A DNA stretch of 64,000 bases from Pseudomonas sp. DTU12.3 (lineage in GTDB: Bacteria; Pseudomonadota; Gammaproteobacteria; Pseudomonadales; Pseudomonadaceae): contig NZ_CP027218.1 of assembly GCF_004124275.1 (NCBI RefSeq), positions 4,343,501 through 4,407,500 on the forward strand, given 5' to 3'. Below the pieces are notes generated by a model that saw only the letters and a list, made by a program, of their open reading frames with translations, searched no databases and was not told where the DNA came from. Position numbers and translations under genes: made by a program. Shown here piece after piece: positions 35,665 through 44,353 of this stretch. Position 1 is the stretch's first letter; each line of letters starts with the position of its first letter.

Positions 35665-36651
35665 ATGCCTCTACAACCCGCCCCACTCTCCCGCCGCTTC
35701 TCCGTCGCCCCCATGATGGATTGGACTGACCGCCATTGCCGTTTCTTCCTACGCCTCCTATCGAAGAACGCCCTGCTCTACACCGAAATGGTCACCACCG
35801 GCGCGCTCCTCAACGGCGATCACGAACGTTTCCTCCGTCACAACGAAGCCGAGCACCCTCTCGCGCTGCAGTTGGGCGGTAGTGTTCCGTTGGATCTGGC
35901 CGCCTGCGCCCGCATGGCCCAGGAACACGGTTACGACGAAGTAAACCTGAACGTCGGCTGCCCCAGCGATCGTGTGCAGAACAATATGATCGGCGCGTGC
36001 CTGATGGGTCACCCGCAACTGGTGGCGGATTGTGTGAAGGCGATGCAAGACGCGGTGTCGATTCCTGTGACGGTAAAGCACCGCATCGGCATCAACGGTC
36101 GGGACAGTTACGCCGAGCTGTGCGATTTCGTCGGCACCGTCCGCGATGCCGGGTGCACCAGTTTCACCGTGCACGCACGAATTGCGATTCTCGAGGGGTT
36201 GTCGCCGAAGGAGAATCGCGACATTCCGCCGTTGCGCTATGACGTGGCGGCGCAGCTGAAGGCGGATTTTCCGGCGTTGGAGATTGTGCTGAATGGCGGG
36301 ATCAAGACGATGGAGGCTTGCCATGAGCATTTGCAGACGTTCGACGGTGTGATGTTGGGGCGTGAGGCTTATCACAATCCGTATGTGCTGGCGGAGGTGG
36401 ATCAGCAGTTGTTTGGCAGTTCGGCGCCGGTGATCAGTCGGGCTGAGGCGTTGGCGCAGTTGCGTCCTTATATAGCCGAGCATTTGCTGGCGGGTGGTGC
36501 GATGCATCACATCACGCGCCATGTGCTGGGCTTGGGCACGGGGTTCCCGGGGGCGCGGAAATTCCGTCAGTTGTTGTCGGTGGATATTCACAAGGCCAAG
36601 GATCCGCTGGCGTTGCTGGATCAGGCGGCTGAGTTGCTTGAAGGTCGTTGA
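35665..36651 (+). CDS. dusA: tRNA-dihydrouridine(20/20a) synthase
   Basis: This 328-residue FMN enzyme starts at ATG 35665 (MPLQPAPLSRRFSVAPMMDWTD). The catalytic Cys lies in NLNVGCPSDRVQ, followed by VKHRIGINGRDSY, VHARIAILEGLSPKENR, NGGI and MLGREAYHNPY, all DusA-type. The 30 bases encoding SVAPMMDWTD are duplicated at 31237. dusA is a known integration site for a family of prophages and islands. The first ~12 codons and the promoter were therefore probably supplied by the element. The second half is richer in G/T than the first. Confidence 0.96.
   Translation: MPLQPAPLSRRFSVAPMMDWTDRHCRFFLRLLSKNALLYTEMVTTGALLNGDHERFLRHNEAEHPLALQLGGSVPLDLAACARMAQEHGYDEVNLNVGCPSDRVQNNMIGACLMGHPQLVADCVKAMQDAVSIPVTVKHRIGINGRDSYAELCDFVGTVRDAGCTSFTVHARIAILEGLSPKENRDIPPLRYDVAAQLKADFPALEIVLNGGIKTMEACHEHLQTFDGVMLGREAYHNPYVLAEVDQQLFGSSAPVISRAEALAQLRPYIAEHLLAGGAMHHITRHVLGLGTGFPGARKFRQLLSVDIHKAKDPLALLDQAAELLEGR
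35701..35730. other. Right attachment-site copy within dusA
   Basis: The dusA segment encoding SVAPMMDWTD, matching 31237-31266 at 26 of 30 bases. The differences are at positions 9, 12, 22 and 30 of the copy. It is the dusA-proximal boundary of the inserted element. Confidence 0.8.
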
Positions 36652-36667
36652 TTGAAATTTTGAGTAT

Positions 36668-36702
36668 GCGGGCGACGCATGAGCGTTGCCCGCTGTTTTG
36701 TT
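36668..36702 (+). terminator. Terminator of dusA
   Basis: GCGGGCGACGC / GCGTTGCCCGC stem (one G-T pair) with an ATGA loop followed by TGTTTTGTT. It contains the in-frame ATG at 36679, which argues for the later start of the next gene. Confidence 0.75.
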
Positions 36703-36726
36703 GTACCGACAGGATGTCTTTTGTTT

Positions 36727-37098
36727 ATGCCCGCGTTTACTTTTTCTGCTTTCAAGCGTTTCACCCTCCTCGCCTTGTTCAGCTTCACTTGCGACGTTTA
36801 TGCGCACTGCGATGGCTTTTGCATGGGCCGTACCGATACGCCGTGGGAAGTGACGCAGTTTTCCGGCTTCACTTTGGTGTCTTTAATCCTCGCACCTATT
36901 TCGTCTAGCCAGGAAACGACCGACAGCCATAAACGCGTTTACTCCGCCGAGGAGCAGGAAGACGCGCGACTCTATCTAGCCAGCGACGGCATGCTGCAGG
37001 CCGCGTATTTCACGTCGGCCTTGCAGCGCTACCGTCAAGAGTCGCCGGATTCGGCGCTAAACGATCTGGCCATTGCGGCGTTGATCAGCAGCCAGTGA
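36727..37098 (+). CDS. DUF2388-like exported protein
   Basis: This frame of about 123 residues, ATG 36727, has a hydrophobic leader (FKRFTLLALFSFTCDVYA). The mature part includes TPWEVTQFSGFTLVSLILAPISSS. It ends EEQEDARLYLASDGMLQAAYFTSALQRYRQ and LNDLAIAALISSQ. The ASDG..A..ALQ..R pattern near the end is that of the Pseudomonas DUF2388 family of small periplasmic proteins. The function is unknown. The stop abuts that of uppP with no gap. Confidence 0.65.
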   Translation: MPAFTFSAFKRFTLLALFSFTCDVYAHCDGFCMGRTDTPWEVTQFSGFTLVSLILAPISSSQETTDSHKRVYSAEEQEDARLYLASDGMLQAAYFTSALQRYRQESPDSALNDLAIAALISSQ

Positions 37099-37932
37099 TC
37101 AGGCGGCCGCTGCTGCGGTCCAGTTGACCCAGCCAAACAGCCACGTCGCCAGAATCAACAAACCAAAGCCGATCCGATACCAGGCGAACGCGGCGTAGCT
37201 GTGGTTGGCGATAAACTTCAGCAGCCCACGCACGGCAATCATCGCGAAGACGAACGCGGTGACGAAGCCGAGGGCGAAGACTGGCAGGTCGTTGGGCTGG
37301 AACAGGTCGCGGTATTTGTAGCCGGAGTAGACGGCGGCGCCGACCATGGTCGGCATGGCGAGGAAGAACGAGAACTCGGTGGCGGCTTTGCGCGAGAGGC
37401 CGAAGAGCAGGCCGCCGATGATGGTCGAGCCGGAGCGCGAGGTGCCCGGAATCATCGCCAGGCATTGTACGAAACCTATCTTCAGCGCGTCGGACCAGCG
37501 CATGTCGTCGACGTGCTCGACGCTGATCACGTGATTGCGCTGTTCGGCCCACAACATGATGACGCCGCCCACCACCAATGCCACGGCGACGGTGATCGGG
37601 TTGAACAGGTATTGGTGGATTTTGTCAGCAAACAGTACGCCGAGTACCACGGCTGGCAGAAACGCAATCAGCAGATTGAGGGTGAAGCGTTGTGCGTTGC
37701 GTTGGGTGGGCAGGCCTTTGACGATATCGAAGATCTTCGTTCGAAACTCCCAGACGACGGCAAGAATGGCACCCAGTTGAATAATAATGTTGAACGCCAT
37801 GGCGCGTTCGCCGCCGAAATCGAGCAAGTCGGCTACGATGATTTGGTGGCCGGTACTTGAGATTGGCAGGAATTCAGTCAGACCTTCTACCGCACCTAAT
37901 ATCAACACCTGGAAAAGGGTCCAGAAATCCAT
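37099..37932 (-). CDS. uppP: Undecaprenyl-diphosphatase
   Basis: This 277-residue, eight-helix membrane protein starts at ATG 37932 behind a strong GGAGG. It has both BacA motifs: EGLTEFLPISSTGH near residue 16 and MIPGTSRSGSTIIGGLLFGLSR near residue 165. It recycles undecaprenyl pyrophosphate to the monophosphate carrier used by peptidoglycan, O-antigen and exopolysaccharide assembly. Its place at the edge of the exopolysaccharide locus fits that role. The frame is open to 38052, but those residues are not family-like. Confidence 0.96.
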   Translation of the reverse strand: MDFWTLFQVLILGAVEGLTEFLPISSTGHQIIVADLLDFGGERAMAFNIIIQLGAILAVVWEFRTKIFDIVKGLPTQRNAQRFTLNLLIAFLPAVVLGVLFADKIHQYLFNPITVAVALVVGGVIMLWAEQRNHVISVEHVDDMRWSDALKIGFVQCLAMIPGTSRSGSTIIGGLLFGLSRKAATEFSFFLAMPTMVGAAVYSGYKYRDLFQPNDLPVFALGFVTAFVFAMIAVRGLLKFIANHSYAAFAWYRIGFGLLILATWLFGWVNWTAAAAA

Positions 37933-38415
37933 TAATCCTCCGTCAGAGCGCTCTTGATGAGCGACCGGGTAGTAACACTCAGGGGTTGAGTATCTGAAGT
38001 TACACAATTGGTTTGTTCTTGAAGAATAGGTCTTATGAATTGCCACACTCAAGCCATGTTAGTAATCGTCGGCCGACGAACTAAGAGGAAAATATTTAGG
38101 CCCTTCCTGGAAAAAAACTTGCCCAACCAACAAAGTGTGATCAATATCACACAATCCCGAGATGGCCAGACAGTGGCAAAAGGACATAGACAAAGCCATC
38201 GCAATAGACTCAAAATAGTGGCACCATTGCATATCGCCACTATCTAATCACTAATTCACAGCTCCGCGAAAATCAACTAAAAGCTTGAAAAGCTTATTTA
38301 TTGTTAGAAAACTCGCGAGACACGTCTAAAATCCGCGCAAATGTTACCAATTGTCAGTCACAGATGAGAACCGGTGCTTTAACATCCCGATGTCAGCACT
38401 AATTCGAGTCAATGC
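37933..38415. other. AT-rich control region before the first winged-helix regulator
   Basis: There are 483 bp without a convincing gene between uppP and the divergent regulator. It holds the CRP/Vfr-like palindrome at 38135-38152 and several A/T-rich tracts (38270-38330) that could attract MvaT-type silencers. Confidence 0.5.
38135..38152. promoter_or_regulatory. Putative CRP/Vfr binding site
   Basis: GTGTGAT-CAAT-ATCACAC is a perfect palindrome containing TGTGA-N6-TCACA, the classic CRP-family site. It lies 264 bp before the winged-helix regulator start and about 200 bp from uppP. Confidence 0.6.
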
Positions 38416-39156
38416 ATGATGCTCTCAGGGAACTTAGCGACTAGAAGCCCGCGCCCGACAAATGACGAACCTGGTGTTCTCACTCTGGGTCGTACCCGTG
38501 GCGTGGCTGAACATTTTAGTGCGCTGGTCGCCAAGCATGTGCAGACTGATATGGCACTTGAGGCTAGTTCCTACACTAGTTCATATCAGCTAAATGAATA
38601 TTGCGGCTCTTATCGGGCCATCTTCCTGGTCATCGACAATCCACAGGCGCTTGAAGACAATCTGGCGCTGGTGCAGAACCTGCGCTCGGGTAATTTGAAA
38701 CCGATCATTTGCGCGGTCATCACCGGTCGCGGCGCCTTCAACAAGATCAAATATTATCTTGCCGGCGCGGACGCTTGTATCAAGCTCAATACCCTTGCCG
38801 ACGAGGGCGCCGACTTGCTCAGCGAATTCTTCAGCAGTGAAGAGTGGCAGCGCGATACCAATCTCACGCTTGATCCGACGCGGATCTGCCTGATGGACAC
38901 CAGCAAGAAACTCGACATCTCGTTCGCCGAGATGAAGATCCTGGAAGCCTTTGCGCAAACCAGCAACCACATTCTCAGCCATGATGAAATCGCCAGCATC
39001 ATGGGCCTGAACAGCAATTTCTACGACCCTCGAGCGCTGGAAAAATCGATCAGCCGCTTGCGTGGAAAAATCAAGGACATGTATGGTACAAACGCGATTC
39101 AGAGCATTCGCGGCTATGGCTATCGCCTGCTGCGGGGTCTGATATCGACTGCCTGA
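38416..39156 (+). CDS. Orphan winged-helix transcriptional regulator (OmpR-type C-terminal domain)
   Basis: This 246-residue protein has an N-terminal ~130 residues with receiver-like alternation (YRAIFLVIDNPQALEDNLAL, KPIICAVITGRGAFNKIKYYLAGADACIKL) but without an obvious phospho-acceptor Asp arrangement. The C-terminal winged helix (ISFAEMKILEAFAQTSNHILSHDEIASIM, ISRLRGKIKDM, IQSIRGYGYRLL) is that of OmpR/PhoB-type regulators. No histidine kinase is adjacent. With the similar gene at 39436 it sits directly before the exopolysaccharide genes and may control them. Confidence 0.82.
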   Translation: MMLSGNLATRSPRPTNDEPGVLTLGRTRGVAEHFSALVAKHVQTDMALEASSYTSSYQLNEYCGSYRAIFLVIDNPQALEDNLALVQNLRSGNLKPIICAVITGRGAFNKIKYYLAGADACIKLNTLADEGADLLSEFFSSEEWQRDTNLTLDPTRICLMDTSKKLDISFAEMKILEAFAQTSNHILSHDEIASIMGLNSNFYDPRALEKSISRLRGKIKDMYGTNAIQSIRGYGYRLLRGLISTA

Positions 39157-39435
39157 GTCACGGGCAGCCAATCCCTTTTGCAACGTACGAAGGATCGTCC
39201 AATGCAACCATATCGTTCTATCTGCATCTCACGCCTATTAGAAATCAAGCAATTGAATGAGCGCGGCAACACGACCCATAAAAATAAAACTCCATAACAT
39301 AGCAGCAGTTCGAGTGGAATTTATCGAGGGCCATTATTGGGCCCAGACCCTGCCTATCGATTACTTCCAAGGAAGTCATTGCTCGCCTGCCGATTTATCT
39401 TTTAGCCAATTTTGGTGTGTATTTAGGAGAGAGAC

Positions 39436-40077
39436 ATGGAAACTAGTACAACCCTCCCAAGGAAATATTTTGTTGTCGTGACTCACAGCACAACGTCGCA
39501 ACGTGAACTCGAGAGTATCCTCGCCAGCGAACGCTTCAATTCGTTTGGCAACTCTGAAGGTGTTGCGTCGCCCTCCTCCGCGCCAATGGTGATGGAGTTC
39601 ACATATCCAAGCGTTAGTCGAAAGAATGTTGCTCGCAGCATTGAATATGACACCCAGCGAATTCTCGCGACTCTTGAGTCCGAATGGCTGGCAGCGCAAA
39701 CCGCCAATCCTTTTCAAAGTATCCCGGCACTGACCGGCGAAAGCAGCAATATGCCACCGGCCATTGAAGGCGATCTGCCTTGCAGCGAAACCTGGCATCT
39801 CGACAATGATCAAGGTGCACTGGTCAAGGACGGTATCGAGATCAGTCTGACTGGCCTGGAAACAGCTTTGGTCAGGAAAATGCTCAATCATGAAGAGCGC
39901 GTTGTCAGCCGAGACGAGTTGATCCTCAGTATCGGTCGAGAGCCGGAGCAATACCGCGGCCTGGAAATGTGCCTGAGTCGCCTGCAGGACAAATTCAAAA
40001 GCGCCAGTAATGGCGAGCGCCTGTTTCGTGCCGTAAGAAATCGCGGTTATTGCCTCATTCAGGAAATCGTCGCGTAA
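39436..40077 (+). CDS. Second orphan winged-helix regulator
   Basis: This 213-residue protein has AGGAG seven bases before ATG 39436. The C-terminal domain (ISLTGLETALVRKMLNHEERVVSRDELILSIG, MCLSRLQDKF, RLFRAVRNRGYCLIQEI) is again OmpR-type winged helix. The N-terminal half is not a receiver and I do not recognise it (RKYFVVVTHSTTSQRELESIL). It is 279 bp after the first regulator and 390 bp before the WcaJ-type transferase gene, in the same orientation. A local regulator of exopolysaccharide synthesis is an inference from position. Confidence 0.78.
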   Translation: METSTTLPRKYFVVVTHSTTSQRELESILASERFNSFGNSEGVASPSSAPMVMEFTYPSVSRKNVARSIEYDTQRILATLESEWLAAQTANPFQSIPALTGESSNMPPAIEGDLPCSETWHLDNDQGALVKDGIEISLTGLETALVRKMLNHEERVVSRDELILSIGREPEQYRGLEMCLSRLQDKFKSASNGERLFRAVRNRGYCLIQEIVA

Positions 40078-40467
40078 ACACGCAGCCGACACCGAACAAA
40101 ACAAACAGATTCAAGTGCGATTACAAAAACAACAAGAGCACTCTGTTTGGGTTCACCTCCCTTTGATAATAGAAACTCCCTGCCTCCACCCCTCCAACAG
40201 TAACAAATACGACAACACTTATTCACCCCCCGCTCTGCGACCTTTTCTAACACTCTTCTATTTAATTATTAAAAAGTTGGCACTGTGCCATCTTGTTAGA
40301 ACTCGTCAGACACCATTCCCGTCGATAACTTAGTCTATTGACTGACGACAGTTCGGCATATCGATGTTGTTATCTCAAGACACTCGCTAGAACAAAAACA
40401 ATAAGTCTGCATAACAACTCGGCTTTCAACTGTTGAAACCTGAATGGACGTCTTTTGGGGATATCGT
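40078..40467. other. AT-rich promoter region of the initiating transferase gene
   Basis: This 390-bp stretch has no gene. TGGCACTGTGCCA (40278-40290) is a 13-bp palindrome in an A/T-rich setting and a possible regulator site. Confidence 0.5.
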
Positions 40468-41862
40468 ATGGATCTTTCTCTTAGTATCAATCGAAGCGCA
40501 GGCCTCAAGGGACTGACCTTTTGGGGCCAATGGGCGCTGGCGCAGGGCTTTGTTGTAACGCTGTTGTTTATCCTCGCCGAGCAGCACACCGGGACGGTCG
40601 CGTTTTACTACCGTATGTGTGCAACGCTGGCGGTGCTGGCTTCGGTGCCGGCGTATACGTTCAGCGGTGTTTATCGCAAGCGTGACAACTACCTGACCGG
40701 GCTGGGCCGGCTGTTCATGGGTTGGTCGATGACCATGGCAGCGCTGGCTTGCATCGCGTTTGTCTGCCAGGCCGATGAGCTGTTTTCGCGGCAGGTGATC
40801 CTGAGCTGGGCGGTGTATGGCTTCCTCGGCCAGGCGTTTTTGTATGCGCCGCTGCATGCGTTTTCGAAGTTCTATCAGCGCTCGCGCAAAAGTGAGCACA
40901 AGACGCTGATTGTCGGCACCGGTGAACTGGCGTTGGGTCTGGCGAAGAAGCTCAGCCAGCTGGAGAATCTGCCGCTGGTGGGTCTGGTCAGCAACGGCGA
41001 CGTGTCCGCGCTAGGTAAAGATGCACCGCGCGTAGTCGGCGCTCAGGAACAGTTGCTGGAGCTGATCGAAGCACACGACATCCGCCGTTTGTACATCACC
41101 CTGCCACTGTGCGAAGCGGCGAAAATCGAAGCGATGTATGTCGATTTGCTCGGGGCCAACGTCGATGTGGTCTGGGTACCGGATCTGAACGCGCTGACGC
41201 TGCTCAATCACTCGGTAAAAGTCGTGGATGGCCTGCCGGCGATCTACTTGAACGAGAGCCCGCTGACCAGTCGCCCGACCGCTGCCTTGAGCAAGAGTCT
41301 GGTGGAGAAAACCGTAGCGTTGCTGGCGATCATCGCGCTGAGTCCGATCCTGTTGATCATCGCTCTGGCGGTGAAATTCAACTCGCCTGGCCCGGTGTTC
41401 TTCAAGCAGGATCGCCATGGCTGGAACGGCAAGGTGATCAAGGTCTGGAAGTTTCGCTCGATGAGCGTGCACGATGACCGCGATGTGAAACAGGCCAGCC
41501 GCAATGACTCGCGCATTACATCGGTCGGGCGCTTTATCCGTCGCACTTCACTGGACGAGTTGCCGCAATTGTTCAACGTGCTGCAAGGGCATATGGCCCT
41601 GGTTGGCCCGCGCCCGCACGCTGTCGCGCACAACCATTTCTACTCGGGGAAAATCCTCGCCTATATGGCGCGCCACCGGATTAAGCCGGGCATCACCGGG
41701 CTCGCACAAATCAGCGGCTGCCGCGGTGAGACGGACACCCTCGACAAGATGCAGAAGCGTGTGGAGATTGACCTGCAGTACATCAACAGCTGGTCGTTGT
41801 GGCTGGATCTGAAGATCCTGGTGAAGACACCGTTTACGTTGCTGTCGAAGGATATTTACTGA
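40468..41862 (+). CDS. wcaJ: Undecaprenyl-phosphate sugar-1-phosphate transferase (WcaJ-like)
   Basis: The protein is 464 residues from ATG 40468 (GGGGA upstream), or 472 from ATG 40444. Four N-terminal membrane helices are followed by a CoA-binding-like domain (TLIVGTGELALGLAKKLSQLENL) and then a fifth helix (LAIIALSPILLIIALAV). The catalytic bacterial-transferase domain has KQDRHGWNGKVIKVWKFRSM, TSLDELPQLFNVLQGHMALVGPRPH and GITGLAQISGCRGETDT. It starts the repeat unit by moving a hexose-1-phosphate, probably glucose, onto undecaprenyl phosphate at the inner membrane. A terminator follows. Confidence 0.93.
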   Translation: MDLSLSINRSAGLKGLTFWGQWALAQGFVVTLLFILAEQHTGTVAFYYRMCATLAVLASVPAYTFSGVYRKRDNYLTGLGRLFMGWSMTMAALACIAFVCQADELFSRQVILSWAVYGFLGQAFLYAPLHAFSKFYQRSRKSEHKTLIVGTGELALGLAKKLSQLENLPLVGLVSNGDVSALGKDAPRVVGAQEQLLELIEAHDIRRLYITLPLCEAAKIEAMYVDLLGANVDVVWVPDLNALTLLNHSVKVVDGLPAIYLNESPLTSRPTAALSKSLVEKTVALLAIIALSPILLIIALAVKFNSPGPVFFKQDRHGWNGKVIKVWKFRSMSVHDDRDVKQASRNDSRITSVGRFIRRTSLDELPQLFNVLQGHMALVGPRPHAVAHNHFYSGKILAYMARHRIKPGITGLAQISGCRGETDTLDKMQKRVEIDLQYINSWSLWLDLKILVKTPFTLLSKDIY

Positions 41863-41882
41863 GGCTCGACGCTACACACCGC

Positions 41883-41906
41883 AAGGGGACGAAAGTCCCC
41901 TTTTTT
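41883..41906 (+). terminator. Terminator of the wcaJ-like gene
   Basis: AAGGGGAC-GAAA-GTCCCCTT stem-loop followed by a T run. Confidence 0.92.
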
Positions 41907-41926
41907 GTGCGTGGGATTTGGTGGTT

Positions 41927-42248
41927 GGCAGTGGATCTGTGGCTCAACACATAACCCCTGTAGGTGCGAGCCTGCTCGCGATCGCGGTGGGCCAGGCAAA
42001 GACGATGTCGGCCGTTCTGACGCCTTCGCGAGCAGGCTCGCTCCCACAGAGGAATGGGGTTGCGCACAGGGAGCGGGATGGACACAAAACATTGTGGGAG
42101 AATCTCCCACAGGGATCTGGGTGTGGCAGTGGATCTGTGGCTCGGCACATAACCCCTGTAGGAGTGAGCCTGCTCGCGATGGCGGTGGGTCAGCAACGGG
42201 GATGTCGGCTGGTCTGGCGCTATCGCGAGCAAGCTTTGCTCCCACGGG
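41927..42248. repeat. Tandemly duplicated REP block
   Basis: A segment beginning GGCAGTGGATCTGTGGCTC and including a type II REP doublet occurs at 41927 and again at 42125, with a period of 198 bases. The first copy holds REP arms at 41955-42050 and the second at 42152-42248. They separate the convergent wcaJ-like and yjbH-like genes. Confidence 0.85.
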
Positions 42249-42274
42249 TTATGCGGGGGTCGTGGGATCAGCGC

Positions 42275-44353
42275 TTACTCGGTGATTTTCTCGAAGTTGC
42301 GGTAGAACATGTCCCCTTCCCGGCTATCGGTCATCGAGTGCAGCTGGAAGCTGCGGTTGAGTCGTGCACCACCGTCACGGGTCAGCGGCGCCCAGACCAG
42401 GTTGGCGCGGCGCATGGTCGACATGCTCATCATTTCGTCGAACGGAATCGACAGGTAGAGACCTTTGTCGAAACTACCCTCGCCATACTCGGCACTGCTC
42501 GCGGTGGTGATCGTCGCCCACGCGCCAAAGCGCACACCGTTGAAAAACTCCCGCGAGATATCCAACGTGCCACCCCAATCCCCGGCCAGATAACGACCGA
42601 CGCTGACAGCCGCCAACGTATCGAACGGCAAATCCGTATACCCGGTGATATGCCCGGTCACCACCGAGTAATCACGCAGGGCAAAACCCTGATCGAAATC
42701 ACGCTGGCGCACCCAGTTGATATCCGCGCCCACCGACCAGCGCTCGCCCGTCGGACGGAACAACACCTCGCCGCCCACACCGGCAAACATCGACTCCAGA
42801 TAGCCGCCGTAAACCATGCCATACAGGTCTTTATCCAACTGCTCGGCATGGCTGACCTGGAACAGCGGCATCGTCGTGTTGGACGTGGTCAGGTACTGAC
42901 GCAAATCCGTGCGCACGCGCGGCAAACCGCTCGGCGCATCGTAGGTGAATTTGTCGAAGTTGTTCACCAGGTTGGCGCTGAGCAAACCGTTCCACCAGGT
43001 GTTGCGATTGAAGCGATATTCGGCGTCCGCATCGGCAGTGAATTGATAGAGCAAACCATCCGGACCGCCGACGTTCTGTTTGAAGCCCAGCCCGACGCCA
43101 TAACTGAAATGCTGCGGCGCTTCGGTGTAGAGGGTTTTCTCGTTGTGCGGCATCGCCGGGTTGATCTCGGTGGTGCGGTGCAACGACTGCAGCGGTTCCT
43201 CGTTGTTGATCACTTCGCGGAAAGTCTGGCGCGGCACACTGGTTTCTTCCAGCGGCAAGTCATAGCGCTTGTTGACCACAGTGAACCAGTCGATATCGTC
43301 ATTGACGCTGTTGTCGAGAATCCGGCTCGCACGCCCGACTGCCTTCGAAGAATGGAAGTATCGCTGCTGCTCGCCATAGACGATCAGCTCGGAATCACGC
43401 TGGGCAATACGCTCGACTTTATAGCCGGCGTTCTGCTGCAAACGCTGCGATACGTTGGCCCAATCGACCTGTTCCATCGACGCGGTCGGCGCCTTCGCCG
43501 GCAGTGGTTCTGGCGTTGGGTCGTAGGTCTTGGCCGGCGCCTTGCGGCTGACGAAATTGGTATGCAACGTCACACCAAACATCGCCGTGTTGCCGCGTTC
43601 CCACGCTGCGCTGAGGTCGATCGAATCGGTGACCTTGAACACCGCGCCGAGGTTGATCGGCGAGTCCTGCTTGATCTCGTTGTCCTTCGGCTCGTGCTTG
43701 TAATCGTTGCCATCGAATTCGAGTTTCAGACTCAGGCGATCCCACGGCGTCTGATAGCTCACACCGCCGAAAAACGAAGGCCGTCCACGAAAATATGAAC
43801 CGGCGTTGACGTCACCGGTGCCTTCCACTGCCGGGCGGGTCTTGAAGCGATCATCCAGATAGCCCAGCGGGTTATCGATGTCGCCACGATTACCGATGTA
43901 GCCCCAGGCAATCCCCGCGCTGAAATCGAAATTGTCATAGCGCTTGTTGGCGACGAAAAACTCACTGGCGAACAAACCCGTACCACCGATATCTCGGAAG
44001 CCCAGCGCCACTTCCGGCGCCCAATGGCTTTCCTGCCAGAGTCGGACTTTGGCATCGACCGCCTTGTCCTTATAGCTTTGACTACCGCTCAGGGCCTCCG
44101 AGCCGTACGGCCGGTTGGTGATCGCGGTGTAGCGAAACGAGCCTTCAAGCCAGTCCAGCGGCTGCAACGAAACGCTGTAGCGACTGTACGGTTCGGTGCG
44201 GTTGGCGTTGACGCTCAACTCGCCGGCCGGGGCCATGCGCGCCGTTGGCGTCTGCAACAGACCGGTGCCACCGAAGTCATTCTGGGTAATGCGCGGCTCT
44301 GCATGAGCCAAACCACACGGCAATAACAACACAGCTGCAAAACGTAACTTCAA
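42275..44353 (-). CDS. yjbH: YjbH/GfcD-family outer-membrane exopolysaccharide protein
   Basis: This 692-residue protein has a signal peptide (MKLRFAAVLLLPCGLAHA). The family opening follows, NDFGGTGLLQTPTARMAPAGELSVN, then VSLQPLDWLEGSFRY and FRDIGGTGLFASEFF. Much of it consists of aromatic, alternating beta-strands suggesting an outer-membrane barrel (two barrels are proposed for the family). It is the last gene of a five-gene gfc/yjb-type operon and overlaps the upstream yjbG by four bases. YjbH is thought to act in export or surface modification of the polymer. Confidence 0.88.
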   Translation of the reverse strand: MKLRFAAVLLLPCGLAHAEPRITQNDFGGTGLLQTPTARMAPAGELSVNANRTEPYSRYSVSLQPLDWLEGSFRYTAITNRPYGSEALSGSQSYKDKAVDAKVRLWQESHWAPEVALGFRDIGGTGLFASEFFVANKRYDNFDFSAGIAWGYIGNRGDIDNPLGYLDDRFKTRPAVEGTGDVNAGSYFRGRPSFFGGVSYQTPWDRLSLKLEFDGNDYKHEPKDNEIKQDSPINLGAVFKVTDSIDLSAAWERGNTAMFGVTLHTNFVSRKAPAKTYDPTPEPLPAKAPTASMEQVDWANVSQRLQQNAGYKVERIAQRDSELIVYGEQQRYFHSSKAVGRASRILDNSVNDDIDWFTVVNKRYDLPLEETSVPRQTFREVINNEEPLQSLHRTTEINPAMPHNEKTLYTEAPQHFSYGVGLGFKQNVGGPDGLLYQFTADADAEYRFNRNTWWNGLLSANLVNNFDKFTYDAPSGLPRVRTDLRQYLTTSNTTMPLFQVSHAEQLDKDLYGMVYGGYLESMFAGVGGEVLFRPTGERWSVGADINWVRQRDFDQGFALRDYSVVTGHITGYTDLPFDTLAAVSVGRYLAGDWGGTLDISREFFNGVRFGAWATITTASSAEYGEGSFDKGLYLSIPFDEMMSMSTMRRANLVWAPLTRDGGARLNRSFQLHSMTDSREGDMFYRNFEKITE

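Noticed and set aside
39257..39481. A 74-codon frame between the two winged-helix genes
   Set aside because: It overlaps the next gene's ribosome site and start, and no ribosome site of its own is seen.
40276..40295. Sigma-54 promoter at TTGGCACTGTGCCATCTTG
   Set aside because: The GG and GC elements are not ten bases apart; it is better described as a palindrome.
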